The position numbers were made by a program, and so were the translations under genes. From assembly GCF_030867095.1 (NCBI RefSeq), contig NC_081831.1, positions 68,028,716-68,092,715 on the forward strand: DNA of 64,000 bases, in the 5' to 3' direction. Positions 21,735 through 33,072 of this stretch are shown piece by piece (the stretch's first letter is position 1; every line of letters begins with the position of its first letter). Under the pieces are notes generated by a model. It was not told where the DNA came from. It saw nothing but the letters and a program-made list of their open reading frames with translations, and did no database searches. The DNA comes from Alligator mississippiensis. Its lineage: Eukaryota > Chordata > Crocodylia > Alligatoridae.

Positions 21735-24539
21735 AGACTCCTTCCAGATTCAAATTAACTCACAGTCCCCAGCATCCCAGGATGCTTTGCACTTTTCCCA
21801 CAATCTCTCTCTTGCAAGGTGGGTGGGCTAGGCTTGGCCCAATCTGTCTGCTTCAGCTGAGCAGGGATGTATGCTCTAGTCCCCGTCCCCATCTCCCCAG
21901 CGTCTGCCCTGAGCCACTGTAGGCATGTGGCTGCATTTCCAGAATCAAAACAAATGTCTGTTCGCTTGCTTATTGGTTCAATCTACACTGCTTAGACTAA
22001 CCTGTGAAGATTTAATTGATTCAGCCTTGGGCTTTTTGACTGTCTGTATTTAACTTAAGTATCAGAACTAAATGGAAGAGCTTCACTTCTGCTGTATCTG
22101 TCACTATGCAGTATAGTTCAACAGCAGAACAATTTAGTGTTGTGTGCTTTTAAGGACAAATTCAGAGATGGTGTATGCTGGTGAAAATGAAAGTCAGGAG
22201 ATTCAAACCAGTGCAAAATTGTACTTCTTAGTCCCTGACTGCAAACGAAATTCCACAGCTATCTAAATAAATGTGAGGTGTGGTACATTTCCTTCCTGCT
22301 AATTCCATGCTTTTGCAAAATCAAGCGTGTCAACTGTTATCTTCTTTTCAAACCTTCGCTCAAAGTTTCCTCTCTGGTACATGTGACAGCTGAGGGTTTA
22401 TAGCTGCAGTCAGGGAATAATTCATACATGTAATTTAGGGGAGAAATTTTCTCCCTAAAACCAAACATGCTGGATGTGGCCAAATGATGATGTAGAGCTT
22501 GTAGAGACACTAACCTGAAAACAGTTATACTCCAGGAGCCCATCAGCAGACTATGTGCTGTTTTGAACTGGCTGCAGGGAAGCCACAGACAAAAAGGCAA
22601 GTTTTGTGAAATGGGTTCTTGGGACATATGCTCTGGCCCAGTTTTAGGAAGTGACTTTTCCTCTTTTCACCACTTCCTACTCCTACACTGGAGATTGTAT
22701 TCAGAAGCACAACTCTTCTGAAGACTGCAAGACACTGGCTCCTCCCCAACAAACACCTTGCATACACAGTGGGTTATACTCCCAGAGCTCCCAGCAGCAA
22801 AACATGCAGCATCTGTACCGCAGCTCTATCACTATATGGCGGCACAATCTCAGAACGTGGCACAGCAAATGCCTGCCAAACTCGATGCTCCATCCCAATG
22901 ACCACAGGTATTTCCGCAGATCATTTGCTCTGGCTTGGCTTCAGAGTCTTCAAAACCAAGATAGTGCTTGGTAGCTTCTCAGTTAGCTACAGAATTGCAG
23001 CGTCCTGACATTTTCCTTCACTGTCAGCCCAAAGTAGTTATTTGTGCTGAATTTAAAATTTGATTGTCTGAGCACTGGAGACTCCCTGTAACTATTTTAA
23101 AGTTGTATTCTGATTTTATTATGTGGTTGTGCATCACTGCACAAGGACAAACTTTGGAAACAAGATGATTGATTCTTCCAGTAGATTTCCTCATGGCAAA
23201 ATAATGGAGACAAAAAATAATCCTTTATTAAAAGCAGAAAGGGAGGGAAGATCTCTACTAGCTATGTACACTTGAACAGGTGGCTCTTATCTCACATTTA
23301 TATCCCAGAGGCAGAAACAATGACAAATAATCCTCTTTGTGCTGAAGAACTCCTTTGTTCTGCCTGGTCAACAGGAAGCAAAAGCAAATCCTGAGGCCTA
23401 TACTCAGGCAAAAGTATTTTGATAGGAGTTTGGCGTGAGTAAAGACAAAGGGCCTGACAGTGACTGACGGTGTACATGGGATAGAAGAAAATGTCCAAGA
23501 ATCTTGCAGCAGCACACCCTGTACTGGGGCTGCTCATAGCAGTGTAACCCCTGTATTATCTGAACAGAGACATGTTCCAGCACCCACTAAAGTCAATGAT
23601 AAGTCTCCCATTGATTTTAATGGACTTTGATTTAAGCTTGTGCGTGCTCCCAGTAAAAACACTGCCCAGAGCAGGCTGGGAATGAACGTCTTTAATCAAA
23701 AATTAACAGTGAGACTTGAGTTCCTGTACACACATGCTGTGCTACCAGAAAAACATTGATATCAAAGCTGAATTTGGTCTGAAGCCAAGAATCAATACAC
23801 ATTTTCAATTTTTTTTATTCTGACTGCTCAATAACAGTACCCCGAGCTTTGATTTTAATAAGGTGTTTGCCCTATATAGTTAATTTATCTGGGTTACAAT
23901 AATGCCTAGAGACCCCAAAAAGAGACAGGGAACTCACTGTGCTAATTACTGTATAGGCATAAAAAGAGACAGGCTGCTTGTAGTCCTGGGTAATGACAAG
24001 ATGCAGTAGGTGGATGAAACAAACACATGGTTAGTAGTGGGAAGACATCATTCCGATACATGCAGGGTTATATGTAGACTGTAGATACATATAGCCCACC
24101 ACCTGCCTCACATTTCTACCATGTGCACTGTTGTGCATTAAAAATACCAAATGCCTCCACCCCATTAACATTTTCTAGTTGAACCTCAGTGTTAGAATGA
24201 TGAAGTGCTTGTCCGACATGCAGTGTCAATCCCACTTTGATAGCATAGTCAGCAACACCTGACTAATTTCTATTAGCAGTTAAAATTGCTTACAAGAGCT
24301 TTGTGGAGAAGAACAGCCTCAGGAAACATTATTTTAAATCAAGGTTACAAGAAAAAACAATTTGGTTGCCTAAGTTTAGTGTCTTGGAAGGATCTGCCCT
24401 GGGAAAAATGCAGTCAAAACTACAGTTCTGTATTGTTTACTGCACGCAAAAAGGCAATCGAGCATTTAATTATGTCCAGAGCTCATTTTTAGACATTCCT
24501 TTAGGTAGGACAGTCTGGTGGAGGAAAGCATTATTTACA
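21735..24539. other. Intergenic, nothing recognised
   Basis: No repeat family or coding exon identified. Confidence 0.6.
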
Positions 24540-24790
24540 TCATATTTTCATAGTTTCATAGTAGGTAGGGTCAGAAGGGACCTGAGTAGATCAAGTCCGA
24601 CCCCCTGCCCTGGACAGGAAAGAATGCTGGGGTCAAACGACCCCGGCGAGGTGATTGTCTAGCCTCCTTTTGAAGACCCCCAGGGTAGAAGCGAGCACCA
24701 CTTCCCTTGGAAGTTGGTTCCAGATCCTAGCCGCCTATCAATCTGTGCCGTCAAACAATCTACAGAGGGACACACGGGAATGGCACTTCT
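24540..24790 (-). mobile_element. CR1 LINE 3' fragment, reverse orientation
   Basis: On the minus strand: a decayed ORF2 end (GTCTTCAAAAGGAGGCTAGA), then GGGGGTCGGACTTGATCTAC, then GGTCCCTTCTGACCCTACC and TATGAAACTATG. It corresponds step by step to the 3' end of the plus-strand copy at 32.9-33.07 kb. Confidence 0.85.
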
Positions 24791-26492
24791 ACTTTCTTTG
24801 TAGAAGACGAACCATAGTTATTTGCTTATTGTCTAACAGGATCTCAGGCAAAGCAGAAGCTAGAGCACATTAGGATTATAATGAATTTGTTTTGGCACTA
24901 GCAAATTATTTGGTGATCTTAATTCATACGCAAGACCATTAGTGTCAGAGCTCACAGACCAACACAGGAAGTAATCCACAGATGTGTTTGTAAATAAAAT
25001 ACAGGGGTTTGGGTATTCAAAGAGATATTTAAATGGATACTTAGGACCACTTTTGACCTTAAAGCTATTTGTTGGGACACAGGCCTGTGGGCCCCTGAAA
25101 ATGTTAAGAGGCTTTAAATGTTGTGGTGCTTATGATGATTGGTCTGAGAATTTAGTATTTTCTTCCTTCTTACATTTCAGTCAGCCAAACAGGAAGGAAA
25201 GAACAATATCATGTGAATAAAATGTCCGATTTTACCGCAGGTAGTTAAGGAGACGAGTTTACTTGAAACCAATAGACTGAAATTACTTCCATCAATCTAT
25301 TCATTCAATTCAAGTATAGAAGACATTTGAGGAAATTAGGAATGGTTTGCCTACAATCCATAAACAGAAAAGGGAGCAGCACAGACAATATTATTCACAC
25401 AACAATATTCATTGAAACTAATCATAGCTCATTTTTTCAAAAATATGAACCGTATGGAACTAACTAGCACCTTTCCTGTTAAACTGCACAGTTACTAAAA
25501 CTCTTGGCTAGAAAGCATCCATGAAGAGAGAAATTTAGTTTTTCAAGATAATAAGAGCTAATTCACTATGCACACAATCTACAGTATATACAAAAGATAA
25601 GATGTTTGCGCATAAAATAGCCTGTGATGTTTATCAGTCCATATATTTGTTCTTTAAAAAAGTACAGTACCAGTTTCTAAATAACTTCTGGTTACATCCT
25701 GTAATGGACATTAATTATGTAAACTATTAACAGATGGCCACAGAAAGACCAAGACCCAGAACTGCTTGAAAGTTCTGTATTAAAAGTAGTAGATTAGAGG
25801 TTAAATTATATCTTGGGAGTCAGAGAATGCCTGACTAACCACTGTCTTATACCTTGCCTAAGTACAGCTGTGCCAACTAGGTACAGAGTAGGTATGAAAC
25901 ACTACATTTCTGGTTAGGTAGCATATTGGACCCACTTCCACCAATGTAAAATTATGAGTAGTGACAACAATGGAAAAATCAGTCTTACCATTGACATTTT
26001 TCTATGCAATTTAATTTATTACATTAAGACATCTCATGAAAACCCAAACTATTATTTTTGTCACTTACTACTACATCCATTGTGGCTCCAAGCATAGCAA
26101 GTTAAAGTGATAATGTTTAGGACCTGAAGGGGAGAAGCAACTGACAATTCTGTACCTGCCTAGTACTATAATCAACAGTGTCAGTCAGAATGCATCAGAT
26201 AACACTTGTTTCTAGGCAGCAAGGTCAAGAATCACACTCCATACTAGAAACCAGCCTATATCCACAGCTGATAGCTTCATGCAGTACAAGGAAAGGACTG
26301 CACTGTCAGGGTTGTCATACACTGAATGAATTCCTGGTGTGATATTCTGCACGGATATAGAGATTTTCAGCTGATGATCTCAAAGCACTTCACAAGCATT
26401 AAATCATTTACCCTTTCTGTATGTAACCCCAGCAGTGACCATTTATTCAGGCTGTGCTTTTGAGAAAGTGCTTTTCTCTTGCACATAAAATG
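24791..26492. other. Intergenic, nothing recognised
   Basis: AT-rich, no gene or repeat recognised. Confidence 0.6.
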
Positions 26493-26500
26493 GCCTATAT

Positions 26501-26684
26501 TGGTGTGGGCAAAATGTGGCCCGCAGCCAGATGTGGCCCACCAGGCCATTCCATCCAGCCCACGGGACCCCTAAAAAATTTAGAAAATTAATATTTATCT
26601 GCCCCTGGCTGCCTGTCATGCGGCCCTCAGTGGCTTGCCAAAACTCAGTAAGTGGCCCTCCGCTCGAAATAATTGCCTGGCCTG
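26501..26684 (+). mobile_element. hAT-like family G copy 2 (184-bp deletion derivative)
   Basis: Left part TGTGGGCAAAATGTGGCCCG and right part AAGTGGCCCTCCGCTCGAAA plus AATTGCC match the ends of family G; almost all internal sequence is gone. It is flanked by near-identical 8-mers GCCTATAT (26493-26500) and GCCTACAT (26685-26692), 7 of 8 identical, the target duplication length of hAT elements. Confidence 0.8.
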
Positions 26685-26761
26685 GCCTACATCCATCTCC
26701 AAAAAATGAAGAGTCAAATAGACCTTGCCAGTATCTGAACACGATCACAATTCTCTGACTC

Positions 26762-26892
26762 CTGGGCCACATCCAGACAGGCAAGCATGTGCCTGTTGCA
26801 GAGCCTCAAAGCAGTTTGTGGTGCCACAAGAAGCCACTGCTATTTGACTTGCTGCAAGTGCACGTGCCTGCATGTGTGGACATGCCCCTGAT
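26762..26892. mobile_element. 130-bp MITE with the same termini as copies A and B
   Basis: The left end GGGCCACATCCAGACAGGCA, then CATGTGCCTGTTGCAG, matches the terminus at 48093 (minus) and 51871 (plus). The right end CTGCATGTGTGGACATGCCC matches the far end of copy B near 55620-55650. So it looks like an internally deleted member of that large family. Confidence 0.65.
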
Positions 26893-26984
26893 GTTCAAGC
26901 CATTGTATCATGCACCTTCTAGATCAGTGATTCACATGGACAGCTAGTGCCTCCTGAGTCTGGGGGTTCACCAGATCACCGACC

Positions 26985-27130
26985 AGGGGTGTATCCCCCA
27001 ACAGCTGATCGCTGGGGGGGGGGGTCCTCCAGCAGCTGATTGCCGAATGGTGGGCGGTCCCCCACTGGCCAATTGGCCCACTAGCAGTGGGCAGGGGTGT
27101 CCCCCAGTGGCTGATCACTGAACCAGCAGC
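26985..27130 (+). repeat. Degenerate tandem repeat, about 35-bp unit
   Basis: Units built on CAGCTGATCGCTGGGG recur with changes (CAGCTGATTGCCG, then GGCTGATCACTG), separated by GGTCCCCCA-type blocks. A run of G is included. Unit count is about four. Confidence 0.45.
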
Positions 27131-27415
27131 AAAACTGGCAGCACCAGTGGCATATCTGCCAGCACTTCTGGTTTTGCCACCATGGCTTCTCTTGCGGCGG
27201 GAGGACATGCCAGTGCTTCTCCTGGCGCCCCCGCTTCCAGCAGCCAATCTCAGGGGGACCCCTATGCATTGCCAATTGTGATTAACAACTAGGTTACCAG
27301 GTTAACATGGCACAATGGAGTGGTGCAAGATTCTTTTAAAGGCACCATGGTTGCTGCTCAATATGAGCACTATTAGGTGTGCAAACATCTACATATAATT
27401 CACAAGATAAATCCA

Positions 27416-27893
27416 GAGGGTACGTCCAGATGAGTGCGGCTGCATGGTACGTGGCACTGTAAATGTGATGTCTGCAGTGCCACATACCATGAACTGAGGT
27501 GTTCTCTGCACTGCAAAGGTGCACTGCCTGTGTGTGCACTGCTCCATTCCCCCCCCCCCCCCCGATATCCAGGGGTCAAAAAACCCACAGAAAAAAAACC
27601 CTGAAGCAGCACACACATGGACAGTGCACAGTGCTGAAAAGCGGAGCCAGGCCACCTGGCAGGAGCTGAGCCAGGCTCTGCCTGGCAGGAGCACCACAGC
27701 TGCAGCCACAGGAGGCCCCCAGAGCCTCAGGTAAGGCTTGTGGGGTCGCAGTGCTGGCCCCAGCCTCCCCTATCACCTCAGGGGTAACTTGCCATACACC
27801 AAAGCATGTGTGGCACAGGTGTTCCCCAGGGACAAATAGGTGCAGCGCAAGGTCCCTGTGGAACCAAACGTCTGTGCTCATCTGGACATGGCC
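27416..27893 (+). mobile_element. DNA transposon family N, copy 1
   Basis: The inverted ends read GTACGTCCAGATGAG on the left and, inverted on the right, CATGTCCAGATGAGC. The interior matches family N copy 2 (28975-29445) in reverse orientation, for example CCTCAGGTAAGGCTTGTGGG and GGTAACTTGCCATAC. It holds a run of 15 C (27549-27563). No transposase frame and no clear target duplication. Confidence 0.75.
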
Positions 27894-28004
27894 TGAGATT
27901 TCACATACAAAACCCTAGTATCATAAACATTCAGACCTATTGTGGTCTTTCTGAGTTCTCTGCAGCAGAACTGCTCTATTTTTTCTGTAGTCAGAAAATA
28001 AGAG

Positions 28005-28103
28005 GAAGCTAAACGCTGGCATTTTCCAAGGTGTGCCTTTAATGAGACCCCTTGGAATGAGGGCTGTCTTGAGTCTAAAAGGGTTGCAAACCACTGTTTT
28101 AGA
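28005..28103 (-). mobile_element. hAT-like fragment, family R
   Basis: On the plus strand GGCATTTTCCAAGGTGTGCC leads to GAGTCTAAAAGGGTTGCAAA and ends CCACTG. This matches the reverse complement of the left part of the element at 29636-29969 (GGCATTTTCTGAGGGGTGCC, then GAGTCTAAAAACGTTGAG). Confidence 0.55.
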
Positions 28104-28974
28104 GCGTTTATGATTATAGATGAAGGGACCTCGCTGTGATCTGCACACATTGCCTGAGAGCTCTCCAAAGGAGTTAGACATCCTTAGCCTGAAAAATATT
28201 GTTCTACAGGAGTCTGTGACATTTTGCAATGAAGCATTTTTCTATAACATCTGTAACAGCAGGGATTTGTGGCCTCCCTTGCCTCACTTGCCTGTTTAAG
28301 GATATCCTTAATACAGCTCAACTGGAATGTACTCAGTTTTGTGTGCAAAGAAATTTCTCTCATCCAAATAGTGGGTGCCTTCACTTCCATCCAATTCAGT
28401 GACATTTCTAAATGTCTCCAAGCTGGTAGGAAATGAAAACATTTCTATTATGGAAAGATTTAGGGCCAGATTTCTAGTCCAATCCCTACTGAGCCTGTTT
28501 TGAGCATGAAGTTTTGTTGGCACATTTAATATCACTTAGGCATGTGGACCCCCATTTGCACACACAAATTAACATTTAAATGACCTGCCCTGAACAATGT
28601 TTGGGGTGGAAAATTGAACTACAGATGATACAGTGAGAAGTGCCTTGGAACATAAAGAGACAACTATTTGTGCCTGCAAAACTGGGAATGTAAAACCAGG
28701 AGTGTGGTTGAACATCTCTCTCTCAGTTTTCCATTTAATCTTTTTTATTGTTTTTCCCACCTGTCCCTTTTTTATGACACTGCTCTTATTCGTTTAAGTG
28801 ACTATGATTCTTCTGAAAAAATATCACTCATATTCTTAATAAACCAGTAGGGGGTGAGAGCGCACCAAACATCTAGTGTCCTCTTCACAGAACTGAGTCA
28901 TTCACTTCTTAGCAGCTTCCTATGTTTTGGGGTATTTTTACCCTAGTCCTACTGTGGAATAAGCCACTGTGGCC
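28104..28974. other. Intergenic spacer, nothing recognised
   Basis: AT-rich sequence between transposon copies. No coding exon seen. Confidence 0.55.
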
Positions 28975-29445
28975 ACGTCCAGACATGCATGCACATTTGG
29001 TTCCCCAGGGACAGCTAGCAGTGGTGCACTTTGCGCCGCAGCTACTTGTCTTCAGGAAATGCTTGTGCCACGCACATTTTGGCGCATGGCAAGTTACCCT
29101 GGTGGCAGTAGGAGAGGCTGGGGTCAGCACCGTACTGGCCCCAGCAGCCTTACCTGAGGTCCTGGGGACCTACCAGAACTGCAGCTGTGCAGCCACAGTG
29201 TGATTCCAGGTGGCTTGGCTCTGCTTTTCAGCACCATGTGCTGCGAGCATGCACTATGGGGTTTTTTTTCTGCATACTTTCTTGACCCCACAGTCAAAAA
29301 AAAAACACGGAAAAAAAACAGAGCAGTGCATGCATAGGCAGTACACCCCTGTAGCATGGAGAACACTGGACTGTGCGGTATGTGGTGCTGCAAACGTGTT
29401 TGCAGCGCCACACAGTGTACAACCGTGCTCATCTGGATGCGCCCT
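28975..29445 (-). mobile_element. DNA transposon family N, copy 2 (inverted to copy 1)
   Basis: Left end GGCCACGTCCAGACATGC and right end GCTCATCTGGATGCGCCCTG are inverted matches. Interior blocks GCATGGCAAGTTACCCTGG and GCAGCCTTACCTGAGG are the reverse complement of copy 1 sequence. Length close to copy 1 (about 471 against 478 bp). No transposase. Confidence 0.75.
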
Positions 29446-29635
29446 GTGTTTATTTCGCACTAGTGTTCAACTGCTCAGTCGAGATCAAAGCTGAGCACAT
29501 GAAGTGCCAATGAAAGTGCCTAGACAACTTCCAGGCTGAGGAGCGTGGGACTTAGTTTTAGCTGCTTTAAGGGTTAGATGACACCTGAGTGGTGTTTTTC
29601 TAGATTACAATATTGCTGCTTAAATCTGCCTACAT

Positions 29636-29969
29636 AAGTGATTCTCAACGTTTTTAGACTCGTGACACCCCTTGTTAGATTCAAGGCCACATTAGATACA
29701 AGGCACCCCTCAGAAAATGCCAGCTCTTAGTTTTTACTTGTTTTTTAGCTACAGAAAAAGAACAGAGCAATTCTTTTGTTGCAAAGAACTCAGACCATGA
29801 AAGGTCAGAATGTTTTTGACACTATAAGTTCCTGTTTGCAATCTTTAGCTTATTTTGTGCATCATATTTGCACACCTAACAGTGCCAACATTGTGTGGCT
29901 CCCTGTTTCACCCCTCAAAGGATTTCAAGGCAAGCCAGAGTGCCACTGGACCATGGTTGAGAATCACTG
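29636..29969 (+). mobile_element. hAT-like element, family R
   Basis: Left end AGTGATTCTCAACGTTTTTA and right end GGTTGAGAATCACTG are inverted matches; the CAGTG...TTCTCAAC terminus is typical of hAT elements. 334 bp, no coding content. The flanks share GCCT but no full 8-bp duplication. Confidence 0.65.
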
Positions 29970-30359
29970 GCCTGAGTCCTTTTTTACATAGGTACTTACG
30001 TTCTTTTCTGAATCTGTCCATTATTGGGTTATAGATATGATCAACACAAGGAGCTTTCCCAAGGCCCAATTCTTCCTTGCCCAACTCCTTCTGTCAATGC
30101 ACAGTGCCTGAAAAGCAGGAAAATGCTATGGTTTAAAGTTCACTGACAGGGCAAAGACAGAAGTGGCATTTTTCATGCAATCTGGCCCCTGAAAGCTCTC
30201 TACAGCTGTGACCTAACATGGGGGATGGGGATGCAGGGGAACATGAGGACACTTCGCCGTCAAGCCAGGTGACGCGCACAGGTAGTACCCGGGTAAGTGA
30301 CAGGGGCCAGGGCAGGCTTAGGAACAAGGGGGCAGCATGGGCACCTACAGGAGGCCACA

Positions 30360-30993
30360 AATGCCTCTACACAAATGCTCGAAGCATGGGGAAAAAGCAG
30401 GAGGAACTCATCCTCCTGCTAGCTAGCAAAAACCCAGACCTAGTGGGGCTCACGGAAACCTGGTGGGATTCTACCCACGACTGGGCAGTGGACATCAAGG
30501 GATACAGGCTGTACAGGTGAGACAGAGCAAATAAAAGAGGGGGTGTGTAGCGCTATACGTCAAAGAGCAATACACGTCCTCAGTGATCAGGATAGGGTCA
30601 GAGGAGGGACAGAATCCAGCAAACTGAGGCGCTCTGGGTAAGAATGCAAGGGGGGTGTGGGTAAAGGGACTTGATAGTGGGCGTCTAGTACAGACCACCT
30701 CACTAGGGGATGAGCTGGACCTGGAACTCTCAGGTCAGCTCACAGAGGCAGTAAAGTCAAGGGATGTTGTTGTCATGGGTGACTTAAACTACCCAGACAT
30801 CTGCTGGGAGGTGCAGTCAGCCAGGTCCGACTGCTCACGTAGGTTCCTAGCTGGGAAGGGCCAGGACCTCCACCTAACCCAGGAGGTGCATAGTTCCACC
30901 ATGAGAAATGCCTTGCTGGAGTTGGTGAGGGGTCTGTGGGTACTCGACCACCTGGGTGACAGCGATCATCGCCTGCTGGAATTTACTATCTAG
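30360..30993 (+). pseudogene. CR1 ORF2 apurinic-type endonuclease domain (broken)
   Basis: Readable in two frames: 30218-30520, then 30655-30993. It carries the GLTETWWDS, GDLNYPDICWE and SDHRLLE motifs of the LINE endonuclease fold. Stops and a frame change lie between 30520 and 30655. Confidence 0.85.
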
Positions 30994-31637
30994 CACAGGG
31001 TGGTGAAAGCAAGCAGCAAGGCAGAGGTCCTAGACTTCAGGAGGGCTGACTTCTGTAGGCTAAGAAGGTTAGTAGGAGAGGCATTGGGGTCTCGGAGCTT
31101 AAATGAGATGGGAGTCCAAGACGGGTGGTCGTTCCTCAAGGAGACAATCCTCTGAGCTCAAAGGGAGTCAGTCCCAATGCGTGCCAAGGGGGGCAAGAGT
31201 GCTAAGAAGCCCCCATGGCTCAGCAAAGGCATCCAGGGATACCTGAGGGTAAAAAAGGAGGCATACAAACAGTGGAAGCAAGGGGCTATTACCAAGGAGG
31301 ATTACACCTCTTGCTCGGGACTGCAGGGAGGCTGTTAGGAAGGCCAAGGCTGAGATGGGGCTAGGGCTAGTGACCAGGATTAAGGATAATAAATTAAGTC
31401 CTTTTTCAAATACATAGGAAGTAAGAAGGCACTGGGTAACGTGGGGCCCCTGCAGAATAAGCTTGGCAATCAGGTGGCTGCAGCAAATGAAAAACCTGAC
31501 CTCTTTAATGAATTCTTTGCCTCCATATTCCTGAACAGGGACCGGGACATCTCCCCCACTAGAACTGTGGACGGACCCAGGGGAAGCACCGCCATGCCTA
31601 GGGTCAGGGACGACCTAGTTAGGGAACTTTTGGAGGG

Positions 31638-32430
31638 ATGTTTATATCAGTAGGTCCAGATCCTCTTCACCCAAGGGTGCTGAGGGAATTGGCGGGGGGG
31701 GTCATAGCAGGGCCTCTGACACGGCTCTGTGAGTGCTCGTGGGGCACTGACCAGGTACCAGAGGATTGGAAAAGAGCCAACGTGGTCCCCATTTACAAGA
31801 AGGGGAGAAAGGAGGACCCCGGCAATTATAGGCCTGTCAGTCTTATCTCGGTCCTTGGGAAGACCTTTGAGAAAATTATCAAGGAGCACATCTGCAAGGG
31901 CCCAGCAGATGGATGTCATCTTCCTGGACTTTAAGAAGGCCTTTGACACAGTTTCCCACCACATTCTCTTAAAAAAACTAGGTGACTTCAGCACTGATGC
32001 CTACACAGTCAGATGGGTGGCAAATTGGCTAGATGATTGCACCCAGAGAGTGGTGGTGGACGGGTCGTTTTCAACCTGGAGGGATGTGGGCAGTGGAGTT
32101 CCCCAGGGCTCAGTCGTGGGGCCTGCACTGTTCAACATCTTTATCAGCGGTCTGGATGTGGGTGTGGAATGCACACTGTCCAAATTTGCTGATGATACCA
32201 AGTTGTGGGGCGAGGTGGGCACACTGGAGGGGAGGGACAGAATCCAGCTAGATCTAGACAAATTACAGAGGTGGGTGGATGAGAATAGGATGGAATTCAA
32301 CGCATACAAGCGCAAGGTGCCGCATCTAGGGAGAAGGAACCAGCAACACACCTATAGGCTGGGAACACCCTTCTTGTCAACACGTTGGCAGAAAGGGGTC
32401 TTGGAGTCATTGTTGACTCCAGGATGAACA
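31638..32430 (+). pseudogene. CR1 ORF2 reverse transcriptase domain (internally deleted)
   Basis: The palm motif containing FADD is intact at 32185-32196 and the GVPQGS motif is present, but a segment before the DFKKAFD motif is lost at about 31893 and the frame shifts there. Confidence 0.88.
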
Positions 32431-33072
32431 CGAGCCACCAACGCGAGGAAGCGGTAGTAAGGCTAACCGCAACTTGTCGTGCATCTACAGATGCATCACA
32501 AGCAGGTCCAGGGAGGTGATCCTTCCCCTCTATGCGGCATTGGTCAGGCCACAGTTGGAGTACTGCATCCAGTTCTGGGCACTGCACTTCAAGAGGGATG
32601 TGGCAGCACTGAGAGAGTCCAGAGCAAGGCCACTTGCCTGGTCAAGGGGCAGCAGGGCAGGCCCTATGAATAGAGGCTAAAGGGCCTGAACCTATTCAGC
32701 CTCCACAAAAGAAGGCTGAGGGGGATCTGGTGGCCATTTACAAACTCATCAGGGAGGACCAGCGGGAATTGGGGGAGGCTCTGTCCCCCTGCGCACCACC
32801 CAGAATTACTAGGAATAACGGCCACAAATTGTTAGAGAGAAGGTTCAGGCTGAACATCAGGAGACTTTACTTTACAGTTAGGGCTGCCAGGCTCTGGAAT
32901 GGGCTCCCAAGTGAGGTGGTACTCTCTCCTACCTTGGGGTTTTCAAGAGGAGGCTGGACAGATATTTAGCTGGGGTGATATGACTGCAGCACCTGTTCCT
33001 GCCCAGGGCGGGGGGTCGGACCTGATGATCTGTTTAGGTCCCTTCCGACCCTAAGCACTATGATACTATGAT

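Larger units (their letters stand above)
30200..33072 (+). mobile_element. CR1 LINE, near-complete but decayed ORF2
   Basis: A 2.87-kb copy. ORF2 pieces run in order: endonuclease start (LYTNARSMGKKQEELILLL, 30360), the catalytic block VVMGDLNYPDICWE, and SDHRLLEF near 30970. Linker pieces include SFFKYIGSKKALGNVGPL. Reverse transcriptase follows, with DWKRANVVPIYKKGRKEDPG, DFKKAFDTVSHHIL, GVPQGSVVGPALFN and FADD (32185-32196). After thumb pieces the C-terminus is RRFRLNIRRLYF. The 3' end has GGTCCCTTCCGACCCTAA and TATGATAC-type repeats, as in CR1. Broken by several stops and frame changes and by a loss near 31893, where about 40 residues normally separating KIIKEHI from VIFLDFKK are absent. 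ORF1 is missing. Known CR1 chemistry is target-primed reverse transcription; this copy is inactive. Confidence 0.93.

Noticed and set aside
22651-22974. 107-aa plus-strand open frame
   Set aside because: No recognisable domain, overlapping frames on the other strand, and no splice or promoter support.
26985-27130. Repeat array considered as a CRISPR-like array
   Set aside because: Units are degenerate and contiguous without unique spacers, and the context is a vertebrate genome.
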